Shown here in pieces: positions 15,450 to 24,513 of a stretch of DNA of 56,818 nucleotides. Source of the stretch: an uncultured Prevotella sp. (GTDB taxonomy: Bacteria > Bacteroidota > Bacteroidia > Bacteroidales > Bacteroidaceae); assembly GCA_945869265.1 (NCBI GenBank), contig CAMBOI010000019.1, positions 1-56,818 on the forward strand, read 5' to 3'. The notes below the pieces were generated by a model. It made no database searches and was not told the DNA's origin. It worked only from the letters and a program-made list of their open reading frames with translations. Numbering within the stretch: the stretch's first letter is position 1; each line of letters opens with the position of its first letter. A program made the position numbers and the translations under genes.

Positions 15450-15800
15450 ATGCTATCAAACGACAAGAACGTTGAATCAATAGCGACATTGGTGGAGACA
15501 CTGAAAGACTACGTCGTGCTTCAGAAGGATTATCTGAAGTACGACGTGGTGGAGAAGCTTGTGCGACTCAGTGCTGCACTGCTATTGGCATTCTTCATCT
15601 TCGGACTGGTGTTTGCAGTGGTGTTCTACCTCTCGTTCTCACTGGTCTATTGGATGGCTCCCACCACGGGTATTGCAGGTGGCTTCGCTATCGTCGGCGG
15701 CATCTATTTCTTGCTGCTGTTTATTATATACAACAAGCGAAAGTCATGGATTGAGCAACCACTCGTGAGGATGTTGACAAGTGTTTTGTTGGACAAATAA
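15450..15800 (+). CDS. Holin-superfamily (DUF1469-like) membrane protein
   Basis: 116 residues. About 40 residues of N-terminal amphipathic helix (VETLKDYVVLQKDYLKYD) precede two transmembrane helices at about 43-65 and 75-94. A short basic C-terminus follows. This is the layout of the putative Actinobacteriophage holin III/DUF1469 superfamily, which in chromosomal operons with YtxH genes is not a phage lysis protein but an envelope or stress protein of unknown function. It lies 32 nt after YtxH and overlaps the reading region of the next gene's leader. Confidence 0.8.
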   Translation: MLSNDKNVESIATLVETLKDYVVLQKDYLKYDVVEKLVRLSAALLLAFFIFGLVFAVVFYLSFSLVYWMAPTTGIAGGFAIVGGIYFLLLFIIYNKRKSWIEQPLVRMLTSVLLDK

Positions 15801-15813
15801 CACCGCTACGCCT

Positions 15814-16062
15814 ATGAACACTTTAGAGGAAATAAGGGCACGCAAAGAGGAACTGCATGCCGAGATACAGAAAAAGGAAGAGGTGATAGCCTCAACATGG
15901 GAATCGCTATGGCAACCCACAAAGGCAAACACCAAAGGCGAGATGGTGACACATATCATTGCCAACAGCATAACTGCCGTGGATGCATTCCTGACAATGC
16001 GAAAGCTCATATCACGCTACGGACATCTCTTCGGTATTGGAAGGAAAAAGAAAAAGCGCTGA
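15814..16062 (+). CDS. Small basic coiled-coil protein of unknown function
   Basis: 82 residues from ATG 15814. A longer in-frame start at 15781 would overlap the holin-like gene. The N-terminal half is a charged helix (LEEIRARKEELHAEIQKKEE). The middle is moderately hydrophobic (THIIANSITAVDAFLTMRKL), and the C-terminus is a basic RKKKKR tail. I do not recognise a family. It is the last gene of the YtxH operon and probably acts with the two membrane proteins at the envelope. Confidence 0.75.
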   Translation: MNTLEEIRARKEELHAEIQKKEEVIASTWESLWQPTKANTKGEMVTHIIANSITAVDAFLTMRKLISRYGHLFGIGRKKKKR

Positions 16063-16083
16063 CTCCTACAGGAATCAGCGCTT
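16054..16083. terminator. Bidirectional terminator between the YtxH operon and ilvC
   Basis: AAGCGCTGA (16054-16062) pairs perfectly with TCAGCGCTT (16075-16083), and inner TCC/GGA pairs extend the stem. The hairpin overlaps the last codons of the small coiled-coil gene. A/T-rich flanks on both sides suit two-way termination. Confidence 0.7.
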
Positions 16084-16105
16084 AATTATTTGATAACGAT
16101 GATTA

Positions 16106-17155
16106 TTAGTCTTCGTTGTTCTCAGGACGCAACTTGCGAACTGTCTCGGCGGCACGCCACATCTCCTTGTTGCGCATAGCCTCAAGCTCCTTGTTGAGGT
16201 TTTCGCGATAGTCGGGCTTAGAGTTGCTGTCGATAGAAATCTGAGCCTCGTTACCTGTCTTAACTGAGTAGTAGAGCCACTCCATAACAGGCTTGATGGC
16301 GTCGCGGAAGCGGGGAGCCCAATCCAGTGCACCACGCTGAGCGGTGGTAGAGCAGTTGGCGTACATCCAGTCCATACCCTTCTGGGCAAAGAGAGGCATA
16401 AGGCTCTGTGTGAGCTCCTCAACAGTCTCGTTGAAGGCCTCAGAGGGTGAGTGACCATTCTCACGGAGAACGTCGTACTGAGCCTCAAGCAGACCCTCGA
16501 TAGCACCCATAAGTGAACCGCGCTCACCGGTGAGGTCGGATGTAGCCTCGCGCTGGAATGTAGTCTTGAACATATAACCGGCACCGATACCGATACCAAA
16601 GGCGATGGTCTTCTCCTCAGCCTTACCAGTAGCATCCTGATAAACAGCATAAGAGCAGTTGAGTCCGCGTCCCTCGCAGAACATAGTGCGGAGAGATGTA
16701 CCAGAACCCTTAGGTGCTACCATGATTACGTCGATGTCAGCGGGAGGAACAACACCTGTACGGTCGCTCCAGTTGATGGCAAAGCCATGTGAATAATAGA
16801 GTGCCTTGCCTGGAGTAAGATATTTCTTGATCTTTGGCCAAGCCTGAATCTGTCCTGCATCAGAGAGAAGCATACAGATGATTGTTCCCTTCTCGGCTGC
16901 CTCCTCGATAGAGAAGAGGGTCTTGCCAGGAACCCATCCGTCGGCCTTGGCCTTCTCGTAGGTCTTACCCTCGCGCTGACCAACGATTACGTTGAATCCA
17001 TTGTCGCGCAGGTTGCATGCCTGACCAGGACCCTGGATACCATAACCGATGACGGCGATTGTTTCATTCTTCAATACTTCACGTGCCTTCTCCAATGAGA
17101 ACTCCTTGCTGGTGACTACTGTTTCGATAACGCCACCAAAATTCATTTCTGCCAT
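16106..17155 (-). CDS. ilvC: Ketol-acid reductoisomerase
   Basis: 349 residues. It isomerises and reduces acetolactate or acetohydroxybutyrate with NADPH in valine, leucine and isoleucine synthesis. The Rossmann motif is AVIGYGIQGPGQACNLRDNG. The C-terminal knotted helical domain has acidic metal ligands in the DLTGERGSLMGAIEG and ETVEELTQSLMP regions. It is the last gene of the ilv cluster. A separate consensus promoter lies in the 176-nt gap after the thioesterase gene, so ilvC can be expressed apart from ilvDBN. Confidence 0.96.
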   Translation of the reverse strand: MAEMNFGGVIETVVTSKEFSLEKAREVLKNETIAVIGYGIQGPGQACNLRDNGFNVIVGQREGKTYEKAKADGWVPGKTLFSIEEAAEKGTIICMLLSDAGQIQAWPKIKKYLTPGKALYYSHGFAINWSDRTGVVPPADIDVIMVAPKGSGTSLRTMFCEGRGLNCSYAVYQDATGKAEEKTIAFGIGIGAGYMFKTTFQREATSDLTGERGSLMGAIEGLLEAQYDVLRENGHSPSEAFNETVEELTQSLMPLFAQKGMDWMYANCSTTAQRGALDWAPRFRDAIKPVMEWLYYSVKTGNEAQISIDSNSKPDYRENLNKELEAMRNKEMWRAAETVRKLRPENNED

Positions 17156-17202
17156 AATTGTTTTAAAATATTTAAATTGTTATTACTGTCCCTCTGAACC
17201 AT
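17143..17202 (-). CDS. Possible 19-codon upstream ORF overlapping ilvC start
   Basis: Starts with ATG at 17200-17202 in the ilvC leader and stops at 17143-17145 inside ilvC in another frame. The predicted peptide ends NNNLNILKQLWQK, so it contains three Leu and one Ile codons near its end. It could be a leader peptide affecting ilvC translation. There is no ribosome-site or conservation evidence, so this is speculative. Confidence 0.2.
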   Translation of the reverse strand: MVQRDSNNNLNILKQLWQK

Positions 17203-17289
17203 GCCCGCCTTGTCCAAAAGCAGTCGTCTTGTCGGTCCACCCATCCGCTACACGAACGGACGGCAAGGGGTTAACTATTTCTTTTCGGG
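17156..17289 (-). promoter_or_regulatory. Long structured 5' leader of ilvC
   Basis: About 134 nt between the predicted start site and the ATG. It is more GC-rich than other intergenic regions here. It can form a CCGTCCG/CGGATGG stem (one wobble) and a CCTTG/CAAGG pairing over longer range. Most mapped leaders in this window are far shorter. It may hold an attenuator or other regulator. No known riboswitch was recognised. Confidence 0.4.
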
Positions 17290-17292
17290 GTG

Positions 17293-17324
17293 CAAAAGTA
17301 TAAAATTATTAGGATATAACCAAA
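17293..17324 (-). promoter_or_regulatory. Consensus internal promoter for ilvC
   Basis: Minus strand: TTTG (17321-17324), 20-nt spacer, TACTTTTG (17293-17300), a complete match. The -33 box begins 8 nt beyond the thioesterase stop codon. Confidence 0.75.
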
Positions 17325-17331
17325 TTTACTT

Positions 17332-18096
17332 TCATTTTTTTACAAATTTTACCATACATCTGCACACTTCAACGGCATTTGAGTCGTTTTCTGATAGTTT
17401 TGATATACAAATAAGCTTTTCCAACTCATCTGAACCATCCTGCATACAGAACGACAGTTTATCCCCTGCATGACTTTCCGCCACATAGGCTATCTCCAAC
17501 CTTTTGAGGTCGTAATCCTTATACCACTCCACGGGGAAGAGATCGAGCACATGTTCGATGTATTTGACGGAATTGATATGCCCGTTGACATCCACATCAT
17601 TATAATAGGTGTCGATAGTGCGCATAACGGGCAGGTTCTTGTCCATCTTCACCCTCGAACTCTTGGCAATGGGACATTCTACATCAGAGGCTATCCATTC
17701 GCTGATGGCACCGTCGTGGATGGCTAAGATGTCCTGAGGCTGACGCGTCCCGGTATCTATCATTGCCCATACACTGCGTCCAAAGCCATACTCCTTGCCG
17801 TCTTCTCCCACTACACGGAAGTTGCGATTAGTGAAATACTTCATCGCGCTCTCTATCCATGTCTCAACATTGAACAGGGTGTACTGCGCCGGCATCTCGT
17901 TCATCTCGATGGCAAGGCGAGAGAGCACCCATGTCTTATGTATGGGGTTGAGATAGTCCATACCGAATCCACGCTCTGTGGCATGGAAGTCGGCGGCATT
18001 GAGCATGTGATTGCCCAAATGTCCCATGAACAGGTGTTTGGAGAAGTCGCAATGGAACGGCTCAGCCATAAAACGGTATGATCCAATTTTATTCAT
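17332..18096 (-). CDS. Acyl-ACP thioesterase (FatA/FatB-like)
   Basis: 254 residues arranged as two hot-dog domains. In the first, HLGNHMLNAADFHATERG lies near residue 30. In the second, DVDVNGHINSVKYIEHVLD near 165 carries the Asn/His residues that characterise plant-type and bacterial acyl-ACP thioesterases. It releases free fatty acids from acyl carrier protein. Its place inside the ilv cluster between ilvN and ilvC is a recurrent Bacteroidales arrangement. It may link branched-chain precursors to branched fatty-acid metabolism, but that is inference. Confidence 0.88.
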   Translation of the reverse strand: MNKIGSYRFMAEPFHCDFSKHLFMGHLGNHMLNAADFHATERGFGMDYLNPIHKTWVLSRLAIEMNEMPAQYTLFNVETWIESAMKYFTNRNFRVVGEDGKEYGFGRSVWAMIDTGTRQPQDILAIHDGAISEWIASDVECPIAKSSRVKMDKNLPVMRTIDTYYNDVDVNGHINSVKYIEHVLDLFPVEWYKDYDLKRLEIAYVAESHAGDKLSFCMQDGSDELEKLICISKLSENDSNAVEVCRCMVKFVKK

Positions 18097-18113
18097 ACTT
18101 GTTTTTTAAAAAC

Positions 18114-18653
18114 TCAAATCCCTTTTTCTCTTTCTTCAAGCAGTTTTGTCACTTCCTCAGTGGCACTGCGGGTGACGGCAATGCGGCCCGAACGGGTGTA
18201 TTGAAGGATGCAACCAAACTCGTCGAGCTTGTAGTAGAGATCCATTATCTCCTCGGTACGACCCGACTTCATCGCAATGACGTAAGTAGGGTTCACCTCG
18301 GTGATGAAGGCATCATTGCGGCGCACAGTGCGAGATATCTCGGGATTCTCCATCACCATGGGAGTGGAAAGTTTGTAAAGTCCCGTTTCACGGATATAGA
18401 GTTCGTCGTCGGTATAATACGAAGCCTTCACCACGTCGATCTTCTTCTCTATCTGACGTGTAATCTTCTCCACCTGCGACTCGTCGCTCCATGCCGTGAT
18501 GGTGTATTTATGCAGTCCGGGAATACTCGACGCCGAAACGTTGAGACTCTCGATATTCACCTGACGGCGTGTGAACACGGCAGTAATCTGATTGAGAATA
18601 CCGGCGATATTCTCCGAATATACCAATAATGTATAAAGTTTCTTTTCTTCCAT
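18114..18653 (-). CDS. ilvN: Acetolactate synthase small (regulatory) subunit
   Basis: 179 residues from the ATG at 18651-18653. The longer frame would run 45 nt into ilvB. The N-terminal ACT domain (YTLLVYSENIAGILNQITAV, then RRQVNIESLNVS) binds valine for feedback control of the large subunit. The C-terminal half has the usual IlvN continuation. The start lies within the ilvB tail (ilvB stops at 18664, so the gap is 10 nt), which indicates a tight operon. Confidence 0.93.
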   Translation of the reverse strand: MEEKKLYTLLVYSENIAGILNQITAVFTRRQVNIESLNVSASSIPGLHKYTITAWSDESQVEKITRQIEKKIDVVKASYYTDDELYIRETGLYKLSTPMVMENPEISRTVRRNDAFITEVNPTYVIAMKSGRTEEIMDLYYKLDEFGCILQYTRSGRIAVTRSATEEVTKLLEEREKGI

Positions 18654-18663
18654 TTGACTACGC

Positions 18664-20397
18664 TTAACAATCAAGTTTTGTTTCGATATTAATCTCAAGC
18701 ATCATCTCGTCGATACTTGCTCCTGGTGCTATCATAGGCGCCACATTATCCTCTTCCTTCACCGCACACTCAAGGATGAAGGGACCGTCGGTGGCAAGCA
18801 TTTTTTCTATTGCAGCCTTCAGATCCTTGCGGTCGATGACCACCTCGTACGGGATATGATAGGCATCAGCAATGAGCTGGTAATGGGGATTGAGCATACG
18901 GGTGAACGACTTGCGCTGACCGAAGAACATATCCTGCCACTGGCGCACGTTGCCAAGATAGTTGTTGTTCATGAGGATGACCTTAACGGGACACTGGTTT
19001 TCCATAATCGTACCGAGTTCCTGTATGTTCATCTGGAATCCTCCGTCGCCTGTAAACATGCACACCGTGCGCTCAGGAGCTCCAAAGGTGGCACCAACAG
19101 CTGCGGGCAGGCCGAAGCCCATAGTGCCAAGTCCACCACTGGTGACAACAGAGCGTTTCTTGTTGTACTTGAAGTAGCGGCACGAGAACATCTGGTTCTG
19201 ACCCACGTCGTTTACCAACACGGCATCGCCCTTCGTAGCCTCAGCCACGGCATTTACTATCTCACCCATGAGCAGAGGTCCGTCGGTGGGATGGATGGCT
19301 GGATTGATCACCTTATCCACCTCCTGCTGATGATACTCGGCAAAGGAGTCGCGCCACTCGCGGTGGTTGTTCTTGTTGAGAAGACGGGTGATGGCAGGGA
19401 GGGAGACCTTGCAGTCGCCCACAACAGCCACATCCGACTTTATGCACTTGTTGATCTCGGAGTTGTCGATATCGAGATGTATAATCTTTGCCTGCTTTGC
19501 GTAGGTGGATGGCGTACCAGTGTCGCGATCGCTGAATCGCATACCGATGGCAATGATGACATCAGCCTCCTGAGTCTTGATGTTGGGGGCATAGTTGCCA
19601 TGCATACCGATCATACCCATATTGAGGGGATGGTCGGTGGGCAGGGCAGAAAGACCGAGCAGAGTGCGTGCGGCAGGGATGTCTGCCTTCTCGATAAACT
19701 CCACCAACTCGTTCTGTGCACCGCCAAGTTCCACACCGTGCCCCACCAATGCCAACGGACGCTTGGCAGAGTTGATAAGTTCAGCCGCAACCTCAATAGC
19801 CGACTGCTCTGGAGTGGGATAAGGCACATAGCTGCGCACGAAATCCACCTTAGCAGGTTTCCATTCCGTCTTATCCACCTGTGCGTTCTTGGGGAAGTCG
19901 AGCACCACAGGACCTGGACGGCCGGTGCGTGCGATATAGAAAGCACGACTCACTGCCCATGCAATATCCTCGGGACGACGTATCTGATAGCTCCACTTGC
20001 AGATAGGCTGTGCAACACCCACGAGGTCAACCTCCTGGAAGGCATCGGTGCCAAGCACTCCCACGCCCACCTGTCCTGCTATCACCACGATAGGCGTAGA
20101 GTCCATCATGGCGTCGGCAACTCCGGTAAGTGTGTTTGTTGCACCAGGTCCACTGGTCACGATACACACTCCCACTTCATCACTCACCCTGGCATATCCC
20201 TCGGCAGCATGTGTGGCAGCCTGCTCGTGGCGAACGAGGATATGGTCGAATGCCTTTTTCTCGCCACGGGTATAGTCATATAGGGCATCGAACACCGGCA
20301 TTATCGAACCGCCAGGGTATCCGAATATTGTCTTTACACCCTCTTCCTTGAGGGCTCTCATCAGAGCTTCTGCTCCGGTAATTATCTCTTTTGACAT
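18664..20397 (-). CDS. ilvB: Acetolactate synthase large subunit
   Basis: 577 residues from ATG 20397; a TTG just before it is disfavoured. This thiamine-diphosphate enzyme joins two pyruvates, or pyruvate and 2-ketobutyrate. The N-terminal pyrimidine-binding domain has FGYPGGSIMPVFDAL and the catalytic glutamate in VRHEQAATHAAEGYAR. A central FAD-binding domain follows. The C-terminal pyrophosphate-binding domain has the GDGGFQMN...NNNYLGNV motif for Mg and ThDP. The start is about 49 nt from the ilvD stop. Confidence 0.96.
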   Translation of the reverse strand: MSKEIITGAEALMRALKEEGVKTIFGYPGGSIMPVFDALYDYTRGEKKAFDHILVRHEQAATHAAEGYARVSDEVGVCIVTSGPGATNTLTGVADAMMDSTPIVVIAGQVGVGVLGTDAFQEVDLVGVAQPICKWSYQIRRPEDIAWAVSRAFYIARTGRPGPVVLDFPKNAQVDKTEWKPAKVDFVRSYVPYPTPEQSAIEVAAELINSAKRPLALVGHGVELGGAQNELVEFIEKADIPAARTLLGLSALPTDHPLNMGMIGMHGNYAPNIKTQEADVIIAIGMRFSDRDTGTPSTYAKQAKIIHLDIDNSEINKCIKSDVAVVGDCKVSLPAITRLLNKNNHREWRDSFAEYHQQEVDKVINPAIHPTDGPLLMGEIVNAVAEATKGDAVLVNDVGQNQMFSCRYFKYNKKRSVVTSGGLGTMGFGLPAAVGATFGAPERTVCMFTGDGGFQMNIQELGTIMENQCPVKVILMNNNYLGNVRQWQDMFFGQRKSFTRMLNPHYQLIADAYHIPYEVVIDRKDLKAAIEKMLATDGPFILECAVKEEDNVAPMIAPGASIDEMMLEINIETKLDC

Positions 20398-20445
20398 CAA
20401 GTCTTTTATCCTTTAATTTTTTTATTCTTAAATTTTGCGAAGCGA

Positions 20446-22251
20446 TTAATCTTCAATAATCCTCACTCCTCCCTTATCAGCACTTGCCACGCTTTGTGCA
20501 TATGCCTTCAGGGCCTTGCTCACCTGACGGTTGCGCTTCAGCGGCTGCTGAGGACGTGCTGCAAGTTCCTCGTCGGAGAGGCGCACATTGATTGAGCGGT
20601 TGGGGATATCTATCTCGATGATGTCGCCATCCTTGATCTTTCCGATATTACCACCTGAGGCAGCCTCGGGAGAGATATGACCAATACTCAATCCACTCGT
20701 TCCACCCGAGAATCGTCCGTCGGTGATGAGGGCACACTCCTTGCCGAGGTGCATACTCTTTATATAAGAGGTGGGATAGAGCATCTCCTGCATACCTGGG
20801 CCTCCCTTCGGACCCTCGTGGGTGATGACAACGCAGTCGCCTGCCTTGATCTTGCCACCGAGAATTCCCTCGCAGGCATCCTCCTGAGAGTCGAACACCT
20901 TGGCAGGACCTGAGAACTTCCACAGGCTCTCATCCACACCCGCAGTCTTGACCACGCATCCGTCCTGGGCGATGTTGCCGAAGAGCACAGCCAGTCCGCC
21001 GTCCTTGGTATAGGCATGCTCAAGGTCGCGTATGCATCCGTTGGCACGGTCGGTGTCGAGTTCGCCCCATTGTGCGTTCTGACTACCCATCTTGGTAGAG
21101 AACTTGCGTCCTGGAGCGGTCTGGTATATACGGTTAGCCTCAGCATCAATCTCCGCCTTGGTGATGTCGTATTTCTCCATCTGTTCGCCTAGGGTCTTGC
21201 CATCCACACGGATAGCCGAACCATCGATGAGTCCGCCCTTGTTGAGTTCGCTGAGAATACCGAGGATACCACCTGCACGTCCGCACTCCTGCACACTGTA
21301 TTTCTGTGTGTTGGGAGCAAGTTTGCAGAGACAAGGCACCTTGCGGCTCAGTGCGTCGATGTCGCTCATCTTGAATTCGGCACCAGCCTCCTGTGCCACA
21401 GCCAAGAGATGAAGCACGGTGTTAGTGCTTCCGCCCATAGCGATGTCGAGTGTCATGGCATTGAGGAAAGCCTTGCGTGTGGCAATGCTCTTGGGCAGTA
21501 CACTCTCGTCGCCATCCTCATAATATGCCATCGCGTTCTTCACAATCTGACGAGCAGCGTCGCGGAAGAGCTGTATGCGGTTTTCGTGAGTGGCAAGGAT
21601 AGTACCGTTGCCAGGAAGCGATAGACCGATAGCCTCGGTGAGGGAGTTCATCGAGTTGGCAGTGAACATACCCGAGCAGCTACCGCATCCAGGGCATGAG
21701 CACCCCTCGATCTCAGCCATCTCCTCATCGCTCACCGATGGGTCGGCACCCTTAATCATAGCCGTGATAAGGTCGGCATTCTCTCCACGCCAACGTCCTG
21801 CCTCCATCGGGCCTCCCGAACAGAACACCGTGGGGATATTGAGACGCATGGAAGCCATCAGCATTCCTGGAGTCACCTTGTCGCAGTTGGATATGCATAT
21901 CATGGCGTCGGCCTTGTGGGCATTCACCATATACTCCACTGAGTCGGCAATAATGTCTCTTGAAGGAAGCGAATATAGCATTCCATCGTGACCCATGGCA
22001 ATACCATCGTCGATGGCGATGGTGTTGAATTCTGCTGCATAACAGCCCATGGATTCAATCTCCTGTTTAACAATCTGGCCAATCTCATGGAGATGGGTAT
22101 GACCAGGCACAAACTGCGTGAACGAATTGACGACGGCAATAATAGGCTTGCCGAACTGTTCACGTTTCATACCAGTGGCAACCCACAGAGCTCTTGCTCC
22201 TGCCATCCTTCTACCTTCAGTGCACACGGCACTTCTCAACTGATGTTTCAT
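20446..22251 (-). CDS. ilvD: Dihydroxy-acid dehydratase
   Basis: 601 residues from ATG 22251, giving [20 protein letters not shown]. The upstream in-frame extension to 22329 crosses the promoter and is rejected. It dehydrates 2,3-dihydroxy-acids to 2-keto acids using an iron-sulfur cluster. Cluster cysteines lie in [11 protein letters not shown] and [20 protein letters not shown]. Catalytic [19 protein letters not shown] lies near the C-terminus. It is the first gene of the leftward ilv operon, with a consensus promoter and a leader of about 30 nt. Confidence 0.96.
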   Translation of the reverse strand: MKHQLRSAVCTEGRRMAGARALWVATGMKREQFGKPIIAVVNSFTQFVPGHTHLHEIGQIVKQEIESMGCYAAEFNTIAIDDGIAMGHDGMLYSLPSRDIIADSVEYMVNAHKADAMICISNCDKVTPGMLMASMRLNIPTVFCSGGPMEAGRWRGENADLITAMIKGADPSVSDEEMAEIEGCSCPGCGSCSGMFTANSMNSLTEAIGLSLPGNGTILATHENRIQLFRDAARQIVKNAMAYYEDGDESVLPKSIATRKAFLNAMTLDIAMGGSTNTVLHLLAVAQEAGAEFKMSDIDALSRKVPCLCKLAPNTQKYSVQECGRAGGILGILSELNKGGLIDGSAIRVDGKTLGEQMEKYDITKAEIDAEANRIYQTAPGRKFSTKMGSQNAQWGELDTDRANGCIRDLEHAYTKDGGLAVLFGNIAQDGCVVKTAGVDESLWKFSGPAKVFDSQEDACEGILGGKIKAGDCVVITHEGPKGGPGMQEMLYPTSYIKSMHLGKECALITDGRFSGGTSGLSIGHISPEAASGGNIGKIKDGDIIEIDIPNRSINVRLSDEELAARPQQPLKRNRQVSKALKAYAQSVASADKGGVRIIED

Positions 22252-22286
22252 ATCTTTATTCTTATGTAAAAATTCAAATTTGGCTG

Positions 22287-22317
22287 CAAAGTTACGGCAT
22301 TTTCTGATAATGACCAA
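22287..22317 (-). promoter_or_regulatory. Promoter of the ilvD-ilvB-ilvN operon
   Basis: Minus strand: TTG (22315-22317), 20-nt spacer, TAACTTTG (22287-22294). The -7 box is perfect. The leader is too short for classic attenuation. Confidence 0.7.
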
Positions 22318-22366
22318 CAAAAATGGCATATTTTTTTAATAATTATCGCAAAAATCCCCATAAAAC

Positions 22367-22399
22367 TTTGTATATGTGCAAAAATAGTTGTAACTTTGC
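22367..22399 (+). promoter_or_regulatory. Consensus promoter of pyk
   Basis: TTTG (22367-22370), 21-nt spacer, TAACTTTG (22392-22399). The start codon is at 22458, so the leader is about 55 nt. It is divergent from the ilvD promoter with about 50 nt between the -33 boxes. Confidence 0.8.
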
Positions 22400-22457
22400 A
22401 ACCGTTTTATAATAGGGAATTAAAGTTTTACCCCAACAACATAGACAAGAAAGAATA

Positions 22458-23894
22458 ATGAGACAGACAAAGATTGTAGCCTCCGTAAGTGACCGCCGTT
22501 GCAGTGTGGAATTCATCCGCGACTTGTTCTACGCCGGAGTTAATGTCGTGAGAATGAATACGGCACATGCTTCAGCCGACGGTATCAGGGAGATTATCAG
22601 GAACACAAGAAAGGTGTCGCACCACATCGGTATCCTTATCGACACCAAGGGTCCGGAAATCCGCACTACCTCGTGCGACAAGCCCATCGAGTACAAGACG
22701 GGCGACGTTGTGAAGATATTAGGACGTCCCGACGTTGACAGTGAGCATGACATCGTGAATGTGTCATACCCCAACTTCGCACAGGATGTAAAGGTGGGCA
22801 ACCACATACTGTTTGACGACGGTGCTCTCGACATGGAGGTCATCGGCGTCAATGGACCTGCCGTGATAGCACAAGTGAAGAACGACGGCGAATTAGGTTC
22901 GCGCAAGAGTGTCAACGTGCCTGGAGTGCACATCGACCTGCCTGCGCTCACCGGCAAGGACATCACCAACATCAATCTTGCCATCGACGAGGACATCGAC
23001 TTCATCGCCCACTCCTTTGTGCGCAACGCCTCGGACGTGAGAGCCGTGCAGAAACTGCTCGACGAGCGTGGCAGCGACATCAAGATCATATCAAAGATTG
23101 AAAATCAAGAGGGTGTAGATAACATCGACGAGATTATCGAAGCATCCTACGGTATAATGATTGCACGTGGCGACCTTGGCATCGAGGTGCCTATAGAGCG
23201 CATCCCTGGCATACAGCGCAGCATAATACGCAAATGCGTGAGGGCAAAGAAACCCGTAATCGTAGCCACGCAGATGCTCCACACGATGATACACAACCCC
23301 CGCCCCACCCGTGCCGAGGTGACCGACATCGCCAATGCCATCTACTATCGCACTGACGCTCTCATGCTCAGTGGCGAGACAGCATCTGGCGACTACCCTA
23401 TCGAGGCTGTGCGCACCATGTCGCAGATAGCCGAACAGGCTGAGAAGGACAAGGTGAGGGAGAACGACATCGTCATACCCATGTCGGCCAACTGCACAGT
23501 GAGGGAGTTCCTCGCCCACAGCGCCATCGAATCCACACAGACGATGAGCGTGAAGGGTATCATCACCGACAGTACAACGGGACTGACTGCCCGCAACCTT
23601 GCAGCCTTCCGTGGCCCCACACCCGTGCTTGCCATCTGCTACAAGGAGAAACTGCAACGCTGGCTCAATCTCAGCTACGGAGTAATTCCCGTATATCAGA
23701 AAGAGCATATCTCGTCGGAGCAACTGTTCCTTGCCGCAGTGAGGATGTTGCGCCAGAAGGAATACATCGACCTCGATGACCAGATTGCCTACCTGAGCGG
23801 CTCATTCGGTGAGGGCGGCGGCACCACCTTCCTCGAGATAAACAAGGTTCGCGAGGTGTTCGACCGCTCCTACAGATTCCATCTGCCGGAGTAA
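22458..23894 (+). CDS. pyk: Pyruvate kinase
   Basis: 478 residues, usual length. It converts phosphoenolpyruvate and ADP to pyruvate and ATP. Visible signatures include RMNTAHAS near the N-terminus, IDTKGPEIRT, KIISKIENQEGVDNIDEI with the catalytic lysine of the pyruvate-kinase active site, MIARGDLGIEVP for metal binding and ATQMLHTMIHNPRPTRAE. The C-terminal regulatory domain is present. Transcribed alone from its own promoter and divergent from ilvD, whose pathway starts from the pyruvate this enzyme makes. Confidence 0.96.
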   Translation: MRQTKIVASVSDRRCSVEFIRDLFYAGVNVVRMNTAHASADGIREIIRNTRKVSHHIGILIDTKGPEIRTTSCDKPIEYKTGDVVKILGRPDVDSEHDIVNVSYPNFAQDVKVGNHILFDDGALDMEVIGVNGPAVIAQVKNDGELGSRKSVNVPGVHIDLPALTGKDITNINLAIDEDIDFIAHSFVRNASDVRAVQKLLDERGSDIKIISKIENQEGVDNIDEIIEASYGIMIARGDLGIEVPIERIPGIQRSIIRKCVRAKKPVIVATQMLHTMIHNPRPTRAEVTDIANAIYYRTDALMLSGETASGDYPIEAVRTMSQIAEQAEKDKVRENDIVIPMSANCTVREFLAHSAIESTQTMSVKGIITDSTTGLTARNLAAFRGPTPVLAICYKEKLQRWLNLSYGVIPVYQKEHISSEQLFLAAVRMLRQKEYIDLDDQIAYLSGSFGEGGGTTFLEINKVREVFDRSYRFHLPE

Positions 23895-24086
23895 AAGGTG
23901 CTGCCAGCCTTCGACGAAGTCAATTAGGGATTAGAAAATCCATAATACTTACAAAATCGACAATTGTGTTTTAGCAAACTACACATTGCGACTCTGCCTC
24001 TTTATATATATAATAAGGTGTAGGGGCACTGAGATGCGATAAAAAACGTGAAAATAACACTTTTTTCTAAAAAAAGTCTAATAAAA
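23895..24086. other. Intergenic region before hup with shared repeat fragment
   Basis: No gene is seen. At 23911-23936, CTTCGACGAAGTCAATTAGG is the complement of the insert-plus-heptamer junction in the bamD-rpoZ repeat array (5256-5275 area), so the two loci share a dispersed repeat. The rest is AT-rich. A 9-bp inverted repeat, AACGTGAAA (24045-24053) with TTTCACGTT (24093-24101), reaches into the hup promoter. Confidence 0.55.
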
Positions 24087-24101
24087 TTTCCGTTTCACGT
24101 T
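24045..24101. promoter_or_regulatory. 9-bp inverted repeat spanning the hup -33 region, possible operator
   Basis: AACGTGAAA and TTTCACGTT are exact complements 39 nt apart. The right half lies in the spacer between the -33 and -7 boxes. The placement suits a looping repressor or HU autoregulation. Inferred from position only. Confidence 0.3.
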
Positions 24102-24118
24102 GAAAATCAGTATATTTG
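24087..24118 (+). promoter_or_regulatory. Promoter of hup
   Basis: TTTC (24087-24090), 20-nt spacer, TATATTTG (24111-24118). One mismatch in the -33 box and a perfect -7 box. Leader of about 80 nt. Confidence 0.65.
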
Positions 24119-24202
24119 CAAGCCGATTATGAACGATAGAGTAAAAACACTCAACAAATCGAGAATTTTCAGGCATTAAAAAGACTAATATAATATAAAG
24201 AT

Positions 24203-24478
24203 ATGACAAAAGCAGAACTTGTAGAAAAAATCGCCGCAAAGACTGGTGTTGGCAAGATAGAGGTCAGCGCCACTGTCGAGGCTTTTATGGAAGAAGTAAT
24301 CAACAGTTTGGCGGTCGAGAAGGAAGACATCTTCCTCCGCGGCTTCGGTAGCTTCATTGTGAAGAGACGTGCAGCCAAGACAGCACGCAATATCTCGAAG
24401 AACACAACAATGATCATCGAGGCACATGACTTCCCGGCCTTCAAACCGTCTAAGTCTTTCATCGAGAAAATGAAATAA
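24203..24478 (+). CDS. hup: HU/IHF family DNA-binding protein
   Basis: 91 residues starting MTKAELVEKIAAKTG, the classic HU opening. The DNA-embracing arm region is FGSFIVKRRAAKTARN, with an ISKNTTMIIEAHDFPAFKPS segment in place of the usual NPQTG arm tip. The C-terminal helix is SFIEKMK. HU dimers bend and compact DNA in the nucleoid. The next gene, 35 nt downstream, encodes a tiny basic protein and probably shares the transcript. Confidence 0.92.
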   Translation: MTKAELVEKIAAKTGVGKIEVSATVEAFMEEVINSLAVEKEDIFLRGFGSFIVKRRAAKTARNISKNTTMIIEAHDFPAFKPSKSFIEKMK

Positions 24479-24513
24479 TCAACATTTAGTAATAATTTAA
24501 AAATTCTTGAACA

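Noticed and set aside
15450..15800. Holin-like gene considered as a prophage marker
   Set aside because: No other phage genes nearby, and the YtxH neighbour fits a chromosomal envelope operon.
18856..20283. 475-codon plus-strand frame opposite ilvB
   Set aside because: Antisense shadow; ilvB on the other strand has all catalytic motifs.
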